Numbered from the stretch's first letter, positions 44,757-54,284 are shown. The stretch is 64,000 nucleotides of DNA from Kordia sp039026955 (GCA_039026955.1 JBCCLH010000030.1:9600-73599); one strand, 5' to 3'. The notes: generated by a model from the letters alone, not told the origin. Translations and numbers: made by a program.

Positions 44757-44981
44757 ATGAAAAAATCAAAAATCAAACTTAATTTAAACAAAAAAAATAT
44801 TTCAAACTTAAAAACAAGCGACGTTATCGGTGGTGTTTCTGGAACTACTTGTGAAATCACCAGAAAATATTACAACACATGTTATTCTGGCTGTGTGCCG
44901 GGACCTACTTTTTGGGATTGCTTCACTATTGGTCAAGGATGTCCAGAACCAGCAGACTCATACCGTGTTTGTAAATTTTAA
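44757..44981 (+). CDS. GG-leader six-cysteine peptide, 74 aa
   Basis: The leader (KKSKIKLNLNKKNISNLKTS) ends VIGG at residue 26. The core of about 48 residues has six Cys and GCVPGPTFWDCFTIG. The next gene (45051-45272) shares this core with few changes, including all six Cys positions. That argues for a fixed fold, likely three disulfides if exported to the periplasm or outside. Its start is 31 bp after the previous peptide gene. Confidence 0.78.
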   Translation: MKKSKIKLNLNKKNISNLKTSDVIGGVSGTTCEITRKYYNTCYSGCVPGPTFWDCFTIGQGCPEPADSYRVCKF

Positions 44982-45050
44982 AGAAATCCATCGGATCTCT
45001 TATTAATACAAAAACTGGAAATACATTTATTAATTAAAAACTAAGTAATT

Positions 45051-45272
45051 ATGAAAAAAGCGAGCATGAAACTCGATTTGAACAAAAGAAGCATTTCTCA
45101 CTTAAAAACGAGCAATATCAAAGGTGGTATTACAGGGACTACTTGTGAACTTACCAATAAGTATTACAACACCTGTGCCAAGGGGTGCGTTCCTGGACCT
45201 ACTTTTTGGGATTGCTTTACCATTGGAGCAGGTTGCCCTAATCCTAACACGGTTCGTGTATGTGATCATTAA
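45051..45272 (+). CDS. GG-leader six-cysteine peptide, 73 aa
   Basis: The leader (KKASMKLDLNKRSISHLKTS) ends IKGG at residue 26. The core keeps TGTTCEL, KYYNTC, GCVPGPTFWDCFTIG and GCPNP from its neighbour, with six Cys. The more variable positions lie between Cys residues, as in fast-evolving peptide families. It is the last of the run and is followed by a terminator at 45299-45338. Confidence 0.78.
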   Translation: MKKASMKLDLNKRSISHLKTSNIKGGITGTTCELTNKYYNTCAKGCVPGPTFWDCFTIGAGCPNPNTVRVCDH

Positions 45273-45298
45273 TAGTACTAAAATTTTAGTATAACGAT

Positions 45299-45338
45299 AA
45301 AACCATCGCTACAAGATGACAACTTGGGCGGTGGTTTT
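45299..45338 (+). terminator. Terminator after the peptide run
   Basis: AAAACCATCGC pairs with GCGGTGGTTTT (one G-U pair) and continues into T-rich sequence. It separates the peptide genes from the convergent LytTR regulator gene. Confidence 0.75.
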
Positions 45339-45359
45339 CTGTTTTCTTTTCTAGTTTAT

Positions 45360-46115
45360 TTACATATCCAACCACTTCTTAAAATTGGTCGTCCGTTCAC
45401 GTGATACGATGATTTGTTCGTCTTTGGGTGTTGGTGTTAATTTGAGTAGTAATCTGCTGTTGAAATAACTATGAATTTCATGGACAGCATTCACGGACAC
45501 CATGTATTTTCGGTTGATGCGAAAGAAGTGAATCGGATCGAGAATTTCTTCCAATTGGTCAATGGTATATTCAATTGGACATTTTTGTCCGCTGTTTGTG
45601 TAGAGAAAAATGACGCCTTCATCTGCCATAAAAAAGGCAATATCTTCTACTTTATAGGTTTTAAATTGATTGCCCACTTTTACCATAAAACGGCGCTTGT
45701 ATTCCTTCTTGAATAAATGACGTAAGCGGTCAATATCGGTTGAATGTTGCTTTCGATTGTCAACCGTTTCTGTATATTTATTTAGTGCTTTTTTAAGTTC
45801 GGTTTTGTCGATCGGTTTCAGTAAATAATCCAATCCGTTGTACTTAAACCCACGAATTGCATATTCGTTATACGCCGTTGTAAAGATGATGGGCGGATGT
45901 TTTTCTAGTTTGTCAATAATGTCAAAACCATATCCGTCGTTCAGCTGAATGTCTAAAAAAATCAAATCGGGCAAGTCGTTGGCGCGAAACCATTTGTGTC
46001 CACTTTCTACAGAAGAAAGCTGCGCCAAAATTTCACAATCCGGTGCCAATTCTTCAATCAGATTTCGCAATCGTCTTGAAGCTATGTCTTCATCTTCTAT
46101 AATTAACGCTTTCAT
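45360..46115 (-). CDS. LytTR response regulator, 251 aa
   Basis: The receiver has the acidic pocket (IIEDED) and phospho-acceptor D55 in IFLDIQL, with the KPID lysine. The C-terminal LytTR DNA-binding domain follows (KVGNQFKTYKVEDIAFF, then FFRINRKYMVSVNAV). It acts with the sensor kinase gene that precedes it on this strand, 35 bp away, as an LytS/LytR-type pair. It converges on the GG-leader peptide run, so it may control it or the TonB receptor on the other side. Targets are not visible. Confidence 0.95.
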   Translation of the reverse strand: MKALIIEDEDIASRRLRNLIEELAPDCEILAQLSSVESGHKWFRANDLPDLIFLDIQLNDGYGFDIIDKLEKHPPIIFTTAYNEYAIRGFKYNGLDYLLKPIDKTELKKALNKYTETVDNRKQHSTDIDRLRHLFKKEYKRRFMVKVGNQFKTYKVEDIAFFMADEGVIFLYTNSGQKCPIEYTIDQLEEILDPIHFFRINRKYMVSVNAVHEIHSYFNSRLLLKLTPTPKDEQIIVSRERTTNFKKWLDM

Positions 46116-46150
46116 CTGTTTATTTTTTTGGTATAAATTGAAACTTCACT

Positions 46151-47251
46151 TTACACACTCACCGCTTGTAATACTTCTTTTTGTTCGCGAATTAAATCGC
46201 TTGAAAGCAACGGCATCACGACTTTAAATTGTACTTCGGTTTCTTGGACAATCACTTGCTTTTTAGTGTAAAACGCATATCTTTTTTTGATATTTGCCAA
46301 ACCTAATTGTGTCGATTCTTGTGAATCGGAACGTTTTCTGATATTGTTTTGAATGATCAACGCATCATTTTTAGTAAAAATATCAATCGTAATCGGTTGT
46401 TCTTTTGAATAATAATTATGCTTGAGCGCATTTTCCACCAACATTTGAATAGACAAGGTTGGAATGACGTAGGTATGCGGCGGCGTGTAAATATTAGTGT
46501 GAATAGCAATCGCTCCGTCGTGGCGTACTTTCATCATAAAAATGAACGAATCTAAAAACTGCATTTCTTTTTCTAAGCTTACCAAATCGCTTTCTCTATT
46601 GTCTAAAATGTAACGATAACACGTCGCCAAACGCGTAACAAAATCAGAAGCTAAATCGCGATCTTCGTACATCAGCGATGTGAGTGTATTCAAACTATTA
46701 AACAAAAAATGCGGACTGATTTGACTTTTCAACGAATTGTACTTAGACGTCATCATTTCTTTCTTCAATAATTGCAACGAGGTTTCTGCTTCTTTCTTTT
46801 CTTGCGTAATTCTATAAAACTGATTGAAAATTGTCAACGAACCTGTCAGCAATGCTGCGCGGAGAAAATCGATACGAAATTGCAGCCACTTTTTATCTTG
46901 TGCAAAATCGCAAATACCATCAATCTCAAAAATACCTACATAATAAATAATAGCGGCTACAGGCAATACGATGGCAAGTGTAGCCAATAAAACACGAATG
47001 CTCCTAGAAATTGTAACACTAGCAATAACAAGTGATTTCTTTTCACGACGCATCAACCAATCGTTCACTTCCCAAGTAAGCATAAACAATGTGAATGCCG
47101 AAAAATAATAAAAAATAGCAGTACTCGTGATCGCTAGTGATTCTCCTCCGCCAACTTTATCATGATCAATCGTAAGTTTTACCAAAATAAAAACTACGGT
47201 GATGATCACGAATCGGAAGAATAATTTTTTTAAATAGGCTTTTTGTATCAT
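46151..47251 (-). CDS. LytS-type sensor histidine kinase, 366 aa
   Basis: About four membrane helices occupy the first 160 residues, with no large outside loop. The His_kinase signature SQISPHFLFNSLNTL follows, with the phospho-acceptor His in SPHF. ATP-binding motifs are QMLVENALKHNY and LGLANIKKRY. The response regulator gene is directly downstream. A TATCTTTG box at 47271-47278 on the minus strand may be its -7 element. It is divergent from the TonB receptor. Confidence 0.94.
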   Translation of the reverse strand: MIQKAYLKKLFFRFVIITVVFILVKLTIDHDKVGGGESLAITSTAIFYYFSAFTLFMLTWEVNDWLMRREKKSLVIASVTISRSIRVLLATLAIVLPVAAIIYYVGIFEIDGICDFAQDKKWLQFRIDFLRAALLTGSLTIFNQFYRITQEKKEAETSLQLLKKEMMTSKYNSLKSQISPHFLFNSLNTLTSLMYEDRDLASDFVTRLATCYRYILDNRESDLVSLEKEMQFLDSFIFMMKVRHDGAIAIHTNIYTPPHTYVIPTLSIQMLVENALKHNYYSKEQPITIDIFTKNDALIIQNNIRKRSDSQESTQLGLANIKKRYAFYTKKQVIVQETEVQFKVVMPLLSSDLIREQKEVLQAVSV

Positions 47252-47270
47252 GTGTTATTGTACTGTCTTT

Positions 47271-47278
47271 CAAAGATA
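47271..47278 (-). promoter_or_regulatory. -7 promoter box TATCTTTG for the kinase-regulator pair
   Basis: A perfect TAnnTTTG on the minus strand lies 20 bp upstream of the kinase ATG. No clear -33 element is seen. Confidence 0.4.
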
Positions 47279-47498
47279 AAAAAAGCTACTCGACTAAAAT
47301 GACTACCGAAAGCTGAATTGTGAAATAAAATCATGAACTGTCAAATTCAAACCTTCAACCGTAACTCCTTTTTTTCTAGTGACAAAATGTACAATCAGAT
47401 CCGCCACAACACAATTCAACAGAAAATATCACAATTCAGAACTTCTTCATTTTCAATATGATGTAATTATACCAAATTTGAACAAAAATTAAGAAATC

Positions 47499-49880
47499 AT
47501 GAATAAACTAACCGCTCTGTTTGTGCTTTTTTGTACAGTGAGCTTTGCACAAACCGGAATTATTAAAGGTAGAATTTTAGACAAACAATCCGAAACGCCC
47601 TTACCTGGCGCCACGATTGAACTATTAAATATGGAAAGTCCTGTGGGCGTAACTACAGACATCAATGGATATTATACGATTGAAAATGTGCCTGTGGGAC
47701 GACAAGTAGTTCGTGTGAGTTATATTGGCTTTGAATCGATTACCATTCCAAATATTGTGGTAACCACAGGAAAAGACGCCATTGTCAACGTAAGTCTAGA
47801 AGAAGCCTTTGACCAATTGGACGCCGTGGTGTTGGATACGCCTACAAATAAAGATCGTACCATTAATAAACTTGCAACGGTTTCGGCACGACAATTCAGT
47901 TTGGAAGAAGTCAACCGTTTTTCAGGTGGACGAAGTGATGTGGGACGTTTGGCCGCCAATTTTGCTGGAGTTTCTGCACCAGACGATAGTCGAAACGATA
48001 TTGTAATTCGTGGAAACTCACCAACGGGATTGTTATGGCGTTTGGAAGGCATTCCGATTCCGAGTCCAAATCACTACTCTACTTTAGGAACGACTGGTGG
48101 ACCTGTATCTGCACTCAACACAAACATGTTGCGAAATTCGGATTTCATAACTTCAGCCTTTCCCGCGGAATACGGAAACGCCCTTGGGGGTGTGTTCGAT
48201 TTAGGATTCCGAAAAGGTAATATTGACAATTACGAATACACAGCACAAGTCGGAGCTTTTACCGGTTTGGAAGCTATGGCGGAAGGTCCGTTAGGAAACA
48301 AGCAAGGTTCCTTTTTGGTAGCAGCGCGTTATTCTTTAGTTGGATTGTTGGGCGTAGGTGCAGGTGGAACGGCGGCTGCGCCAAATTACAGTGATATTTC
48401 TTTTAATGTGGATTTTGGAACAGGAAAATTTGGAAACCTAAGTGTGTTCGGAATTCTTGGAAACTCTGATATTGAGTTTTTGGGGGATGATATTGACGAA
48501 GACGATTTGTTTTCCGCAGAAGATGAAAATTCCTTTGTAGAATCTGGATTTGGTGTGATTGGATTGAACCACCGATTGAATATTGGCAGCAAAAGTTATT
48601 TGAAAACCATTGCTTCCGTTTCTACCTCGACCAATACGTTTGAATCGGATCGTTTTATTGATAAAGATACGCCGCAAGAACGTGTGATCCGTTATACAGA
48701 AGCAGACGACACACAAAGCAGATTTACATTTTCAACACTTTTTAACAGCAAATTGAGTAATAAAATCACCTTACGAACAGGAGTTTTGTATGAAAATTTC
48801 AGAATAGAATCCGTATTGCGTGATCGTGAAGAACAACCTGATTTGAATGGTGATGGCGATCCAGATTTATTCACTTTCCGTGATACTGATGAAAGCTTCG
48901 GATTGTGGCAACCGTATATTCAAGGACAATTTCGCTTGACAAAGAACTTAACCTTAAATGCTGGTTTACATGCACAGTATACCAATTTAAACGAGCAGTT
49001 TGTCGTGGAGCCTAGAACCGCATTAAGCTATAAAATTGCCCCAAAACATAGCGTAAACTTTGGTTTCGGAATTCACCATCAGCAAGCACCATTGCCATTA
49101 TTGTTTTTGAATGAAGAAGTAAATGGCGAATTGGTACAGACAAATATTGACTTAGATTTTACACGAAGTGCGCATTATGTATTAGGATACGATGTGCGAC
49201 TTGCCAAAGGTTGGCGTGGAAAATTGGAAGTGTATTATCAAGATATTAGCAATGCTGCGGTAGAACCTTTTCCATCGAGTTATTCGTCTTTGACAGAAGG
49301 AACTGATTTTGTTTTTGACAATGATCGTGTATCGCTTACGAATGATGGAACAGGATACAATCAAGGTTTGGAATTGACTATTGAAAAATTCTTCAGCGAC
49401 GGTTACTACGGGTTGTTGACTACTTCACTTTTTGAAAGTAAATACGAAGGCAGCGACGGTATTGAACGCAACACGCCTTTCAATAACGGATATGTTTTTA
49501 ATCTCTTAACAGGACGTGAATTTGCCATTGGTCGCGATAAGCAAAACGTATTTTTTGTTGATACGCGTGTTACGTTTGCAGGCGGACGTTATTTCACTCC
49601 TGTAGATTTAGAAGCTTCTCGCAATGCAGGATTTGAAATTTTACAAGAAGACATTGCCTTTAGTGAACAGTTTGACGATTATTTCCGATGGGATTTAAAG
49701 TTTGGAATCAAAATCAACAGTAAGAAGAAGAAATTATCGCATCAATTTTATGTAGACTTTCAAAACGTGACTAATCAGGAGAATGTTTTTGTGCGTCGTT
49801 ACAATCGTTTGACTAACAATGTAGATCAAATAAATCAAATTGGATTTTTCCCAGATGTTGGGTATAGATTACAATTCTAA
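47499..49880 (+). CDS. TonB-dependent receptor, 793 aa
   Basis: It has a signal peptide (ending SFAQ), a carboxypeptidase-regulatory-like domain (GIIKGRILDKQSETPLPGATIEL), a plug (RNDIVIRGNSPTGLLWRLEGIPIPSPNHY) and a barrel with a terminal aromatic strand (VGYRLQF). No riboswitch or partner SusD-like gene is adjacent, so the substrate is unknown. It is divergent from the LytTR two-component genes, which may control it. The DUF1569-like gene follows 79 bp downstream. Confidence 0.93.
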   Translation: MNKLTALFVLFCTVSFAQTGIIKGRILDKQSETPLPGATIELLNMESPVGVTTDINGYYTIENVPVGRQVVRVSYIGFESITIPNIVVTTGKDAIVNVSLEEAFDQLDAVVLDTPTNKDRTINKLATVSARQFSLEEVNRFSGGRSDVGRLAANFAGVSAPDDSRNDIVIRGNSPTGLLWRLEGIPIPSPNHYSTLGTTGGPVSALNTNMLRNSDFITSAFPAEYGNALGGVFDLGFRKGNIDNYEYTAQVGAFTGLEAMAEGPLGNKQGSFLVAARYSLVGLLGVGAGGTAAAPNYSDISFNVDFGTGKFGNLSVFGILGNSDIEFLGDDIDEDDLFSAEDENSFVESGFGVIGLNHRLNIGSKSYLKTIASVSTSTNTFESDRFIDKDTPQERVIRYTEADDTQSRFTFSTLFNSKLSNKITLRTGVLYENFRIESVLRDREEQPDLNGDGDPDLFTFRDTDESFGLWQPYIQGQFRLTKNLTLNAGLHAQYTNLNEQFVVEPRTALSYKIAPKHSVNFGFGIHHQQAPLPLLFLNEEVNGELVQTNIDLDFTRSAHYVLGYDVRLAKGWRGKLEVYYQDISNAAVEPFPSSYSSLTEGTDFVFDNDRVSLTNDGTGYNQGLELTIEKFFSDGYYGLLTTSLFESKYEGSDGIERNTPFNNGYVFNLLTGREFAIGRDKQNVFFVDTRVTFAGGRYFTPVDLEASRNAGFEILQEDIAFSEQFDDYFRWDLKFGIKINSKKKKLSHQFYVDFQNVTNQENVFVRRYNRLTNNVDQINQIGFFPDVGYRLQF

Positions 49881-49959
49881 ATATAGTTTTTTAATTAGTT
49901 GAGATTGTCTGAAGCGTCAGTTTTTGGGCGATCTCTTTTCATCTTTAACAAGCATTCTC

Positions 49960-50502
49960 ATGAAAAGACGTATTTTATTAATCGTGCTCGTTTTTGTCAT
50001 TTTTATATTCTTTTTTATACAATTCAGAATGAATCAATCCAATCCAGCCGTATTGTTACCACAGTTAGCCGAAATAGAAACCAATATTGAGTTTCGCGAT
50101 GCAAAAAATACGGAAATTTCCAAAGCTGATGTCGCTTGGCATTTAGATCACGTGCTAAAATCTATCAATCGTATTACAGAAGTCCTTGAACGTTCCGACC
50201 CAGAAGCTTTTAGCAGTTCTTTCAACTTTACCAAAATGGCTTCGTTAACTGCAGGATTCATTCCGAGAGGCAGAGCACAATCGCCACAAAGTGTCCGTCC
50301 ACCAGAAATTATTCATACAGAAGACATTTTAAAGCAATTGACACAAGCACGAAAAAATATTGAGAAAATTCAGCAGCTAGAAGCGACTGCACATTTTTCG
50401 CATCCTGTATTTGGCATGTTGAATAAAGCACAAACCATTCGCTTTTTGGAAGTCCATACGGATCATCATTTAAAAATTATTGCGGATATTTTAAGACCAT
50501 AA
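49960..50502 (+). CDS. DUF1569/DinB-like membrane-anchored protein, 180 aa
   Basis: One membrane helix near the N-terminus (ILLIVLVFVIFIFFFI) precedes a helical-bundle domain. This contains AWHLDHVLKSINRI and ends with HFSHPVFGMLNKAQTIRFLE and HTDHHLKII. These His residues are typical of DinB/DUF1569 metal-binding bundles. I chose ATG at 49960, since an earlier frame has no membrane-signal logic. The function in this family is unclear; it may be co-expressed with the TonB receptor. Confidence 0.78.
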   Translation: MKRRILLIVLVFVIFIFFFIQFRMNQSNPAVLLPQLAEIETNIEFRDAKNTEISKADVAWHLDHVLKSINRITEVLERSDPEAFSSSFNFTKMASLTAGFIPRGRAQSPQSVRPPEIIHTEDILKQLTQARKNIEKIQQLEATAHFSHPVFGMLNKAQTIRFLEVHTDHHLKIIADILRP

Positions 50503-50603
50503 GCGTATGTAAAAAGCCAAAAATTTAGTTTCTTTTTTATATCTTGGTAATCATCAGCACACAGTCATTAATGTGGCATTGACCTTTCTAATTGCGTTAC
50601 CAG

Positions 50604-52301
50604 ATGAATTTTCGTTATTTTTTTAGTTTACTTTTTAGTGTCTGTTTTTTTGGAATTGTTTTTCCCCAGAAAAAGGATTCGTTACAGGAAGTATCGTTTA
50701 CAGATTTAAAACAGTCTTTTTATAAATTTCAATATTCTCAACCTGAAACTGCTAAAGTGTATGCTGATGCTTTGTTAGAAAAGGCAATTAGGGAAGGGAA
50801 TAAAGAAGAAGCTTATGAGAGTTACTTGTTGCTGTCTGTAACCGAAAGCTATTTTGGCAATCTTTCTAAAGCGCTAGAAAATGTGGATAAAAGCATCACA
50901 TTTATTGAGGAGACAAAAGATGCAGAACGCTACATAAGATCCATAAGTAGAAAAGGCAGTATTTATTATGAGTTTGGAAAGTACGATGAAGCCACTAAAT
51001 ATTATATTTCAGCTGATTCACTCGCAAGAATTCATAAAAATATCAGATACCAGATATTTTCGAATCAAAATATAGGAAATATCAAAACTATTTTAGGCAA
51101 ACATGAACAAGCTGTTGAATTATATTTAAAAAATGAAGCACTTTTAGAACCTTTAAAAAAAGACAACTCTTTTGTGTTTGATTATACAAATACAGTCATT
51201 GGTCTTTGCTCTGCTTACTCTTATTTCGATCTAAAAAAAGCCGAAGAATATCTTGTCAAAATAAAGGAAATAAGTCTTTTTTCAGAAGATAAAGATGCCT
51301 TGGCGTATTACTATACTTTAAAAGGGATCATTTCTTATCTAAAAAAAGAGTATCTCCAAGCTTTAGAAACTTTTGAAACGGCAGATAGTTTGGTAACTAC
51401 ATTGGGAAGGAAACGAAATTTATTTCCTATATATAGATTTCAAGGTAAAGCAAATTATGCTATAGGAAATTTCGCAGAATCAATTAAAGCTTTTGAAAAG
51501 ATAAAAGTTTTACGTGACACACTTGGTTTTGATCATTTTAAATATGAGGAAGTTATCGGCATGTTGGCATTGAGTTATGATACACTTGGAAAAAATAAAA
51601 AAGCGTTAGAAAATTTTATACTCGGTATTGAATTGCGGAAAATAACTGATAGTATTTCAAAGTCTCTAGATTATGAGATTACTGATAAATATGACAACAA
51701 GATATGGGAAGAAAAGATCGCAATACTTCAAAAACAAAATGATTCTAAAAACAAACAAAATACTTCACTGATTTATCTAAGTATTGGTTTGGGACTTGTA
51801 CTTATATTGTCTTTTATCATTTATCAACGTATTAAGATTAATAATAAAAAGAAATTTAAAAATTTGTTGTTAAAACTAGAACAAGTTGAAAAGATACAAG
51901 TAGAAAAGTCTACAATCAAAACCACCAAAGAAAAGAAAGTTCCCGACGAAAAAGTAACTGAAATTTTAAAAGGTTTGCAGAAGTTTGAACATACTGCTGC
52001 GTTTCTACATAAGAACACAAGTCTGACTTCTGTGGCTAAAAAATTAAATACAAATACGTCCTATTTATCAAAAACGATCAATGCACATAAAGGTATGACG
52101 TTTATTAATTATATTACCAAATTACGTATTGATTACGCACTTCAAAATTTGAAGAATAATAAAGTATTGCGTTCGTATAGTATCAAAGCCATCGCCGAAG
52201 AATTGGGCTTTAAGAGCGAAGGTGCTTTTTCCAGAGCCTTTAAAAAACAAACTGGAATTTATCCTTCTTATTTTATTAAAAATCTAACAGCTGATTCATA
52301 A
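50604..52301 (+). CDS. TPR-transmembrane-AraC regulator, 565 aa
   Basis: It is a close paralog of 42507-44192: signal peptide, TPR-like repeats, one membrane helix (about residue 388 on) and a C-terminal AraC HTH. Residues such as SIKAIAEELGFKSEGAFSRA are almost identical. I chose ATG at 50604; a TTG at 50592 would add four residues. It is followed 71 bp later by the 62-aa peptide gene, repeating the regulator-then-peptide order of the first locus. Confidence 0.9.
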   Translation: MNFRYFFSLLFSVCFFGIVFPQKKDSLQEVSFTDLKQSFYKFQYSQPETAKVYADALLEKAIREGNKEEAYESYLLLSVTESYFGNLSKALENVDKSITFIEETKDAERYIRSISRKGSIYYEFGKYDEATKYYISADSLARIHKNIRYQIFSNQNIGNIKTILGKHEQAVELYLKNEALLEPLKKDNSFVFDYTNTVIGLCSAYSYFDLKKAEEYLVKIKEISLFSEDKDALAYYYTLKGIISYLKKEYLQALETFETADSLVTTLGRKRNLFPIYRFQGKANYAIGNFAESIKAFEKIKVLRDTLGFDHFKYEEVIGMLALSYDTLGKNKKALENFILGIELRKITDSISKSLDYEITDKYDNKIWEEKIAILQKQNDSKNKQNTSLIYLSIGLGLVLILSFIIYQRIKINNKKKFKNLLLKLEQVEKIQVEKSTIKTTKEKKVPDEKVTEILKGLQKFEHTAAFLHKNTSLTSVAKKLNTNTSYLSKTINAHKGMTFINYITKLRIDYALQNLKNNKVLRSYSIKAIAEELGFKSEGAFSRAFKKQTGIYPSYFIKNLTADS

Positions 52302-52372
52302 ACCAACGGTACAAATACTAGTACTCAAGCTGTTTGTTTCTTATATTTCGATATAAAACATAAAATCGAAAT

Positions 52373-52561
52373 ATGATGAAAAACAAAAAAGAAATGTCTA
52401 TCAGACTAAGAAAAAGAAGCATTGCAAATTTGAATAATGTAAAGGCAGGACATTTACCTCCGAGTCACACTACAAATCCTGATACAGGTCCTAGACATTG
52501 CCCAACAACTATTGATCCAAGAGCTGGAAGTGTACAACCTCCGCATTCTACTAAATGCTAA
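52373..52561 (+). CDS. GG-leader-like peptide with AG processing site, 62 aa
   Basis: The leader is Lys/Arg-rich (KNKKEMSIRLRKRSIANLNN) and ends in VKAG instead of KGG, near residue 25. The core is rich in Pro, His, Thr and has only two Cys. It follows the second TPR-AraC regulator in the same direction. The double-ATG start at 52373/52376 leaves the exact first residue open. If the peptidase needs GG, the AG variant may be slower or uncleaved. Confidence 0.68.
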   Translation: MMKNKKEMSIRLRKRSIANLNNVKAGHLPPSHTTNPDTGPRHCPTTIDPRAGSVQPPHSTKC

Positions 52562-52639
52562 GTAATTTAATCATTAGTATTTCTAACTGAAAAATTAAAA
52601 ATCATAGGAATTAAGTTTCATATAAAACCTATAGTAATG

Positions 52640-52672
52640 AAAACGCTTCGAAGTACTTTGAAGCGTTTTTTA
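52640..52672. terminator. Convergent terminator
   Basis: AAAACGCTTC pairs with GAAGCGTTTT around a short loop, with T on the right. It overlaps the last bases of the next minus-strand gene and can serve both sides. Confidence 0.82.
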
Positions 52673-53425
52673 GTATCCTGTGACCAATAAACCACGTGCG
52701 CCACGAATCCCACATTTTTGATATTTGTGATAGGCTTTCGCGGCTCGTTCTCGAATGTCTGCATCTGATTCACCCAGAATCCAACCGTCAATTGCCCATT
52801 TTAAGGTATACGCTTCGGGCGACATCAACCCTGTAGACCAAACTAGCGGATTGGCGCCTGTTTGTTGTAAATATGGTTTGAAATAATCTTTACTAATGCA
52901 TGCTAAAATAATAGCATCACGTTTTTTCTTGTCTTTTGGAGTGAATTTGGTATCTAAGCTGAACTCCATCAAACCATCATGTCCTATGTATGCAAGCAAA
53001 TCTGCATTGCCTCCGAAGCTTAGTTTTTTGTCTTTGACTGAAATTTCTGTGGGATTCGCGCCGCTACTTGCCTGTAGAAAATCAATGGTTGTTTGCTTGA
53101 TGTACTTTCCATCATACGCATCTGCCAACAAATAGGTGTCAGAAGTTTTGTGTTTGAAAAGTACGCGTTCTAGTATTTTTGGATTTTTTGTTGGAAGGAT
53201 CTCTACTAATTCCCAGTCTTTGCTTCGCTTAAAATGTGTCTTCACGCCATACAACGCGCCCCAATATAAATTAGTTTGTGCATTTTGTCCATTTCCTAAC
53301 GATTTCGGCACAGGCACAATTCCTTGATGCACATTATCACACAATGCTACAAACACATGAATCTTTTTTTGTCCCAAGACAACAAAACTCACACACAAAA
53401 ACAGTATGGTAACCATTGATTTCAT
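52670..53425 (-). CDS. Exported protein with a caspase-like His/Cys pair, 251 aa
   Basis: A signal peptide (ending VVLGQ) precedes a mixed domain. LLAYIGHDGLM (H149) is followed 27 residues later by IILACISKD (C176). That ordering of a strand-His-Gly and a strand-Ala-Cys is the pattern of clan CD (caspase-like) peptidases, which use a His/Cys dyad. The spacing is short for that clan, so the assignment is tentative. A conserved WSTGLMSPEAYTLKWAIDGW block follows. It is monocistronic and converges on a peptide gene. Confidence 0.6.
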   Translation of the reverse strand: MKSMVTILFLCVSFVVLGQKKIHVFVALCDNVHQGIVPVPKSLGNGQNAQTNLYWGALYGVKTHFKRSKDWELVEILPTKNPKILERVLFKHKTSDTYLLADAYDGKYIKQTTIDFLQASSGANPTEISVKDKKLSFGGNADLLAYIGHDGLMEFSLDTKFTPKDKKKRDAIILACISKDYFKPYLQQTGANPLVWSTGLMSPEAYTLKWAIDGWILGESDADIRERAAKAYHKYQKCGIRGARGLLVTGY

Positions 53426-53576
53426 AACGTTTGATTTTTTGGAATGTACTATAAAAAACGTGGATAATTTGCAAATCGTATTTGGGTGGTTGTTTTACGG
53501 GAAACCGTAAGTTTTGTCTTTATTTTGAATGTCGAAATTTATTTACTTATATTTGAATGAAAGATAACTAATTATT

Positions 53577-54284
53577 ATGATTTTGTGGCATGACATAACT
53601 GTTGCATTAATAGGTCTTTTTATTGGGACAGTTCTTGGTAATGAGTTAAATAGGTTTTTATATAAGCCTAAAGTTTGGATTAAATTTAGAAATATAAATA
53701 TACTTAGGAATAAAGATGGGGCATTTTGGTCTATTTTTGTTGCAAATACAGGAAGAACGTGCGCACTAAATTGTATTGGATGTATAACAATATTTAATTT
53801 AGATAGAATGGATCTGATGGAGCAAAATGAAGCACTTACAGATGAGCAATTGCCCAGATATAAAAATGAAAACATAGATTTAGAATTTCCAAGATCTCAA
53901 CTAACAACCCCTTCAAAGTATAGAGATTTTAAAAGTGCTTCTTTATGTTGGTCTCACTTGGGCAATCCATATGAATTAAATATAAATCCAGGTATGGTAA
54001 GAAGTCTTGATATATGTAGAGTTCAATATCATGACAAGAATAAGTATTGGTATTTAATATTTCCATCTGAAAGTGGTTGGAGAAAAACAAGATTAAGATG
54101 TAAACTTAAAAATTACAAGGGTAGGTTATTTATATGCCCTGCAAATGAATTTCCTAAAAGTATAGATTTTGAAATTTTTCTAAGTGAAAAAGGTATTCCA
54201 ATTTTTAAATGTAAAAAAAGATCCGTAGCTACAAATATTAAATATTTTTTTAGAAAACAAAATATGATCTTGGATAATCACTAA
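53577..54284 (+). CDS. Membrane-anchored hypothetical protein, 235 aa
   Basis: One N-terminal membrane helix (ITVALIGLFIGTVLG) is followed by a mostly beta, Cys-containing domain (FWSIFVANTGRTCALNCIGC, then FPSESGWRKTRLRCKL). No family is recognised. It is notably AT-rich, like the glycosyltransferase that it meets tail to tail with a 4-bp overlap. The pair may have been acquired together, next to a tyrosine recombinase. Confidence 0.7.
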   Translation: MILWHDITVALIGLFIGTVLGNELNRFLYKPKVWIKFRNINILRNKDGAFWSIFVANTGRTCALNCIGCITIFNLDRMDLMEQNEALTDEQLPRYKNENIDLEFPRSQLTTPSKYRDFKSASLCWSHLGNPYELNINPGMVRSLDICRVQYHDKNKYWYLIFPSESGWRKTRLRCKLKNYKGRLFICPANEFPKSIDFEIFLSEKGIPIFKCKKRSVATNIKYFFRKQNMILDNH

